Source: CBFDBF01 sp050291465 (GTDB lineage Bacteria; Pseudomonadota; Gammaproteobacteria; Chromatiales; Chromatiaceae). Taken from it: a stretch of DNA of 64,000 bases. Location: the NCBI GenBank assembly GCA_050291465.1, contig JBNKJV010000009.1:59561-123560 (forward strand), in the 5' to 3' direction. Shown here piece after piece: positions 60,132 through 64,000 of the stretch (its first letter is position 1; every line of letters starts with the position of its first letter). Position numbers and translations under genes: made by a program. The notes below the pieces were generated by a model. That model saw only the letters and a program-made list of their open reading frames with translations, ran no database searches and was not told the DNA's origin.

Positions 60132-61547
60132 CTATTCAACTTGTTGATCCGATTCCAGATTCAACTCCTTGATCTTCCGGGTCAGAGTGTTTCTGCCCCA
60201 CCCCAGGAGTCGGGCCGCTTCCAGACGTCTGCCACAGGTCTGCTCCAACGCGGTTTCGATCATGATGGTTTCGAATATGGGGGTAGCCTCCTGAAGAACC
60301 CCCTCCGCACCGTTCTGTAGCTTCTTTCTTATCCAGGTGCGCAAATCCAATTCCCAGTCACCGGTGCCGACATACTCCTGTTCAGACTCCAGCAGCTCCG
60401 GCGGCAGGTCCTCCGGGTGGATATCCCGGCTGGAGGCCATTACCGTCAACCAGCGGGCGGTATTCTCCAGCTGTCGGACATTCCCCGGCCACTCAAGACA
60501 CTGCAGCCTGTCCGCTGTCTCCGGCAACAGACTCTTGGCCTCCACGCCGAGTTCCGCGGCTGCCCGCATCAGAAAATGCTGCATCAGCAACGGAATGTCT
60601 TCCCGGCGCTCGCGCAACGGCGGAATATGGATACGAATGACGTTAAGACGATGAAACAGATCCTCCCGGAAACGCCCCTGCTTCACCAATTCCTCGAGAT
60701 TCTGATGGGTAGCGGCGATTATGCGCACGTCAACCCGTACCGGTTCATGACCACCCACACGATAAAATACCCCGTCTGCCAGCACCCGCAACAACCGGGT
60801 CTGGAGTTCCGCAGGCATGTCGCCAATTTCGTCCAGGAACAGACTGCCGCCGTCCGCCTGTTCAAACCGTCCCAGACGCCGGTTCTGGGCGCCGGTAAAG
60901 GCACCCCGTTCATGACCGAACAGCTCCGACTCCAACAGGTCCCTGGGAATGGCCGCCATATTGAGGGCAATAAAAGGCTGATCCGATCGCGGGCTGTGCC
61001 GATGCAATGCCTGGGCAACCAACTCCTTTCCCGTGCCCGATTCCCCGTTAATCAAAACCGTAATGCTGGAGCGTGCCAACCGGCCGATGGCGCGAAACAC
61101 CTCCTGCATCGCCGGCGCCTCGCCAATGATTTCGGGGCTCTCCACCAATTCGTCGCCCTGTTGCTGTGCCAATCGCTCACCCTGGCGACAGGCCCGGCGC
61201 ACCTGTTCCACAGCCTCATCCACATCGAAGGGCTTGGGCAAATACTCAAAGGCACCTCCATGGTAGGCGGCCACCGCGCTTTCCAGATCAGAGTGCGCTG
61301 TCATGATAATGACCGGCAGCTCCGGATAGGTATCATGAATCCGCTGCAGAAGGGACAGACCGTCCATGCCAGGCATGCGTACATCGGAAACGACCACATC
61401 CGGCCGCTGTCCGCTCATGGCCTCCATCACACCTTCGGCATCCTCGAAACTGGTTACGTCCATGTCGCCTCCCTGCAGCGCCTTTTCCAGCACCCAGCGG
61501 ATAGAACGATCGTCGTCAATTACCCATACTTGGTATTTCTTAGCCAT
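60132..61547 (-). CDS. ntrC: Nitrogen regulation response regulator NtrC (GlnG)
   Basis: A 471-residue sigma-54 activator. Receiver domain with D55 in VVVSDVRMPGMDG, central AAA+ domain with the sigma-54-contact loop HERGAFTGAQNRRLG and Walker A GESGTGKELVAQAL, and a C-terminal helix-turn-helix (AARLLGWGRNTLTRKIKEL). It switches on nitrogen-assimilation genes when phosphorylated by NtrB. ATG 61547 with GGAG seven bases upstream is chosen over ATG 61553. Overlaps the end of ntrB by eight bases. Confidence 0.97.
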   Translation of the reverse strand: MAKKYQVWVIDDDRSIRWVLEKALQGGDMDVTSFEDAEGVMEAMSGQRPDVVVSDVRMPGMDGLSLLQRIHDTYPELPVIIMTAHSDLESAVAAYHGGAFEYLPKPFDVDEAVEQVRRACRQGERLAQQQGDELVESPEIIGEAPAMQEVFRAIGRLARSSITVLINGESGTGKELVAQALHRHSPRSDQPFIALNMAAIPRDLLESELFGHERGAFTGAQNRRLGRFEQADGGSLFLDEIGDMPAELQTRLLRVLADGVFYRVGGHEPVRVDVRIIAATHQNLEELVKQGRFREDLFHRLNVIRIHIPPLRERREDIPLLMQHFLMRAAAELGVEAKSLLPETADRLQCLEWPGNVRQLENTARWLTVMASSRDIHPEDLPPELLESEQEYVGTGDWELDLRTWIRKKLQNGAEGVLQEATPIFETIMIETALEQTCGRRLEAARLLGWGRNTLTRKIKELNLESDQQVE

Positions 61548-62658
61548 CACCATTCTCCAGGGGAAGAATCACGCTGAATATCGTCTTCCCCGGTTCACTC
61601 TTCCATTCGATCAATCCACCGTGCTGACTGATCAGAGTCTGGGCGATTGAAAGGCCTAATCCCACGCCCTTGGTTCCTGATGTCACCAGCGGATAGAACA
61701 GCCGCTCCCTTATCTGCTCCGGAATACCCGGTCCGTTGTCCTCGATTTCGATCTGCACAGCCAGACGGTGGCGGATATTGCCGATAGTGAACTGCCGCTG
61801 GATCCGGGTACGCATGATAATCTCACCTTCCTCCCGATCTCCGATCGCCTCGGCCGCATTGCCGACGATATTCAGCAGCGCCTGCAGGATACGGTCGCTG
61901 TCCACGTACAGATCCGGAATGCTCGGATCGAAATCCCTGATAATGCGAAGCCGCTCGCCATACTCGGCCAATACCAACACCCGCACCCGTTCCAACAATT
62001 GGTGAACATTCACTTCGCTGAGTTCCGGCAACCTATGCGGGCCCAACATCCGGTTGACCAGCGATTGCAACCGATCCGCCTCATCGATAATCACGTGGGT
62101 GTACTCAGAAAGAACCGGGTTATCCAACTCCCGTTCAAGCAACTGCGCGGCACCGCGAAGACCGCCGAGGGGATTCTTGATCTCGTGTGCGAGGCTGCGG
62201 ATCATTTCCCGCGCCACCTGTTGCTGATTCAGCAACTGCTCTTCGCGGCTGATCTGGAGCTGGCGGTCGATGCTTTGCAGCTCGAGAATAGTGCAGCCCG
62301 CCATGTCCAAATCCAACAGCGGTACAAAAGTGCAATCCACCGTAACCGTATTGCCGCTGGGCAGTGACAGGGCCAGCTCCCGTTCGGTGAAGGGGCGGTC
62401 CGATTCCATCACCCGGGAAATAGTGGTCTCGATAATATCCCCGGGTCCCTGCAGTAGATCCCCGGCTTTTTGTCCAAGCAGGTGCCTGGAGCTGACCTCG
62501 AACAGCATCTCGGCCGCGGGGTTCATATACCGCAGTTCCAGATCGGGATTGAAAAAAAGAACCGCTGTATTCAGGTTCTCGAGGACCCTGCTGCCAAGTT
62601 CCGGCTCTGTCATGTCATCAAAATCCATATCGAAACCATAGAGCAATATCCGGACCAC
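61540..62658 (-). CDS. ntrB: Nitrogen regulation sensor kinase NtrB (GlnL)
   Basis: A 372-residue soluble kinase/phosphatase. A PAS domain (about residues 25-140) is followed by the phosphoacceptor region with His in IRSLAHEIKNPLGGLRGA and the ATPase part with NIVGNAAEAIGD, DNGPGIP and GTKGVGLGLSIA. It transmits the signal of PII. The start is GTG 62658, with GGAAG at the right distance; ATGs at 62628 and 62613 lack a ribosome site. Confidence 0.96.
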   Translation of the reverse strand: MVRILLYGFDMDFDDMTEPELGSRVLENLNTAVLFFNPDLELRYMNPAAEMLFEVSSRHLLGQKAGDLLQGPGDIIETTISRVMESDRPFTERELALSLPSGNTVTVDCTFVPLLDLDMAGCTILELQSIDRQLQISREEQLLNQQQVAREMIRSLAHEIKNPLGGLRGAAQLLERELDNPVLSEYTHVIIDEADRLQSLVNRMLGPHRLPELSEVNVHQLLERVRVLVLAEYGERLRIIRDFDPSIPDLYVDSDRILQALLNIVGNAAEAIGDREEGEIIMRTRIQRQFTIGNIRHRLAVQIEIEDNGPGIPEQIRERLFYPLVTSGTKGVGLGLSIAQTLISQHGGLIEWKSEPGKTIFSVILPLENGDG

Positions 62659-62760
62659 TTTTTTCTTCCGTCAGGAGGATCGGAAATCCCTTGAAAACGG
62701 CGAAAAACGGGCCGGGTGCAGACTGCGCCGAAGACCTTTGCGTAACAGCCCGTACGGCCT

Positions 62761-62777
62761 TGCACCATTATGGTGCA
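62761..62777 (-). promoter_or_regulatory. NtrC-binding site upstream of ntrB
   Basis: TGCACCA-TTA-TGGTGCA is a perfect 17-base palindrome that matches the NtrC consensus (TGCACC...GGTGCA). It lies about 100 bases before the ntrB start. In E. coli a similar site lets NtrC repress its own glnL promoter. I did not find a sigma-54 promoter nearby. Confidence 0.7.
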
Positions 62778-62864
62778 CCAAATGCGGCCGGAAGGGAACC
62801 GTTGCGAAGCCGGGTTACTTGAAGATCTTTTGAACAGTTCCTTCGTGGCCTGCGGGAAAGGCCT

Positions 62865-62882
62865 GGAGGGGATTCCCCCTCC
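62865..62882. terminator. Hairpin after the DUF4124 gene
   Basis: GGAGGGG (62865-62871), ATT and CCCCCTCC (62875-62882) form a tight 7-bp stem downstream of the minus-strand DUF4124 gene. No T-run follows, so the terminator call is weak. Confidence 0.35.
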
Positions 62883-62933
62883 CCGTCTCTCCCTATGTGG
62901 GAGTGGCGGCGGAACGTTCCGACCGGAGGCTTT

Positions 62934-63644
62934 CTAATCTGAACCGTAACTGGGGGCGTAGGTAGAGGTGGAGGATTTGAAGGGATTTTTGCCGCCGTAA
63001 GAGGAGTCGCCGGCTTTGAACGACGAACTGTCCTTGGGTATACCGCTATAGGTGGAGGAGGAGGAACTGTAATCGTGTTCATAGCCCGAATCCCCGGAAT
63101 CATCACCTTTTTCCGCAGACCCCGTATCCTCGTCGTTTGAGGAAGCCTTCCACAGATGAAAAATCACCGATTTGGACGCTATTATAACGGCCCCTTCACG
63201 CATCACCTGTACAACGATGGTGTGGGATCCGCGGTCCACATTGTGCAGAGAGACCGATGACTGTGTGGTCAGATCCTGGATCCGTTTTCCATCCAACAAC
63301 AGCCGGTATTTATCCCCCGGCTTCAGGGCCGGTGCCAAGTCATATTCGATCTGCACGATCCCCTCGTTGGAATGAACGGTTTCGTTCATCTCCGGGCGGC
63401 TGATGGCGAGGCTTGCATACTTGGCGGTGGGGGATTCCCTGGCTGCGCTACGACTGCCGGTTGACGGCAACCGGGGGGGGGTGTACACAACGCTCTTCGG
63501 CAACTCCATTTGTTTCATCCCTTCTTCGGGAGAACGATCCGAATAGTGCACATTGCCGTCTTCATCAGACCATTTATAGACATCGGCCGATGCGACGGAA
63601 AGCAATAAGCAGGTCAGTAGTGGCAGACACTTTTTCATACCCAT
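62934..63644 (-). CDS. DUF4124 domain periplasmic protein
   Basis: A 236-residue secreted protein. Signal peptide (about residues 1-20, ending VASA), then the DUF4124 domain (YKWSDEDGNVHYSDRSPEEG), a linker, and a beta-sandwich-like segment (about 85-165). The tail (about 170-236) is a low-complexity Ser/Gly/Tyr/Asp-rich stretch. A DUF4124 gene next to ntrBC, often with glnA upstream, is usual in gammaproteobacteria; glnA is not in the window. The start may be ATG 63644 or two codons later. Confidence 0.85.
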   Translation of the reverse strand: MGMKKCLPLLTCLLLSVASADVYKWSDEDGNVHYSDRSPEEGMKQMELPKSVVYTPPRLPSTGSRSAARESPTAKYASLAISRPEMNETVHSNEGIVQIEYDLAPALKPGDKYRLLLDGKRIQDLTTQSSVSLHNVDRGSHTIVVQVMREGAVIIASKSVIFHLWKASSNDEDTGSAEKGDDSGDSGYEHDYSSSSSTYSGIPKDSSSFKAGDSSYGGKNPFKSSTSTYAPSYGSD

Positions 63645-64000
63645 AGAGGATAGACCAGGTAACCGGGGCCAACAACAGCCTTTCCGGACGAGCCGCAGTG
63701 ATTACCTGACGAGCGTCATAAAAGCCGGTTTCGCAAGCTTTCGATATCTGCGTTCTTCTGGTTATCTTACTCTCGGTAATCAGTTTCGTGACCTGTCTGC
63801 AGTGGATTTTCTACTGGGGGTAATTAGTTTCGCAGCCTATAGCCCTCTGAGCACTTTATTAACTTTATTTGATCGGCTGCGTCGAAGGAGTTTAGGGGTG
63901 CCACCTCCGACCCCTTCGGACCTGTCGAGCATCGCAGGCGCAAGCGGGAATAGCCCGAAGGGGACCGACAGGGACGTCGGTCCTGTCCATCGGGGCAGGG
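63645..64000. other. Gene-free right end with hairpins
   Basis: I see no convincing gene. GGTAATCAGTTTCGTGACCT (from 63775) and a similar stretch starting about 44 bases later form an imperfect direct repeat. Near the edge CCCCTTCGG (63911-63919) and CCGAAGGGG (63955-63963) are inverted copies, and GGACCGAC-AGGGAC-GTCGGTCC (63962-63983) is a perfect 8-bp hairpin. A minus-strand frame is open from the edge to 63824 but reads through these hairpins. Confidence 0.5.
63962..63983. repeat. REP-like hairpin
   Basis: GGACCGAC (63962-63969), AGGGAC and GTCGGTCC (63976-63983) form an 8-bp stem with a 6-base loop, in a context typical of extragenic palindromic elements. Confidence 0.45.

Larger units (their letters stand above)
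62659..62933. other. Gap between ntrB and the DUF4124 gene
   Basis: A 275-base gap. It has the NtrC-type site (62761-62777), a GGAGGGG-ATT-CCCCCTCC hairpin (62865-62882), and otherwise no gene. Confidence 0.5.

Noticed and set aside
62659..62933. Sigma-54 promoter for ntrBC
   Set aside because: No GG-N10-GC element with TGGCAC/TTGC character was found on the minus strand between the NtrC site and ntrB.
63824..64000. Minus-strand frame open at the right edge
   Set aside because: It runs through several hairpins and is Arg/Pro/Ser-rich as in translated repeat DNA; listed only as a finding.

Overview
The window is about 64 kb of a gammaproteobacterial chromosome. Almost every recognisable gene has a close gammaproteobacterial family: slyX, DUF484 beside xerC, a ubiE-ubiJ-ubiB run, class I adenylate cyclase, and the argH-algZ-algR-hemC-hemD-hemX-hemY block known from Pseudomonas. 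The sulfur-related genes (SUF operon, a persulfide-sensor-like ArsR repressor, rhodanese) fit a Chromatiales-like lineage, but that placement is inference. Coding density is high and GC looks fairly high, except for a visibly AT-richer stretch around 39-41 kb. I saw no rRNA, tRNA, CRISPR array, intact insertion sequence or prophage.

Layout. 0-6 kb: end of purE, tsaC, an isochorismatase-fold hydrolase, a gene-free gap with a candidate minus-strand small RNA, slyX, a lone mlaC, a thioredoxin, hemB and aroE. 5.7-13.4 kb: a FIST sensor protein paired with a GAF histidine kinase, a gamma-carbonic anhydrase-like protein, a lemA/GIDE pair, oligopeptidase A and an SH3/coiled-coil membrane protein. 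13.5-22.6 kb: ubiD, an orphan ParA, an SDR protein, then the minus-strand hem genes and algZR. 22.7-30.7 kb: argH, a PAS/degenerate-GGDEF protein, cyaA, lptM, dapF, DUF484 and xerC. 30.8-38.3 kb: an ion channel, hslVU behind a heat-shock-like promoter, DUF971, ubiE, ubiJ, ubiB and a chalcone-isomerase-like protein.

38.3-41.4 kb is the most accessory-looking part: a small helical protein of unknown function, a DUF815-type ATPase and a six-TM protein, all on the minus strand. 41.4-50.9 kb resembles the E. coli yibQ-envC-gpmI-yibN-secB-gpsA-trmL neighbourhood, with added DJ-1, S41 protease, ArsR-type repressor and pyrD genes. 51-54.5 kb has an HDOD protein, a lysine-2,3-aminomutase-family radical SAM enzyme and endonuclease V. 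54.5-59.4 kb is a minus-strand sufBCD-sufT-iscA-like-sufE operon without sufS. 59.6-63.6 kb holds a small hypothetical protein, ntrC, ntrB and a DUF4124 protein, with a perfect NtrC-type palindrome before ntrB. The last 350 bases hold no convincing gene and end in hairpin-rich, repeat-like DNA.

How the genes work together: hemB, hemC, hemD, hemX and hemY serve tetrapyrrole synthesis; ubiD, ubiE, ubiJ and ubiB serve ubiquinone; sufBCD with partners makes Fe-S clusters used for instance by the radical SAM enzyme; envC and the divisome-linked proteins act in the envelope; NtrBC controls nitrogen assimilation. The least explained signals are the candidate small RNA at about 1.85-1.96 kb, the AT-rich three-gene cassette at 38.3-41.0 kb, the dead-GGDEF/cyaA pair, and the two-cysteine ArsR repressor beside a rhodanese.
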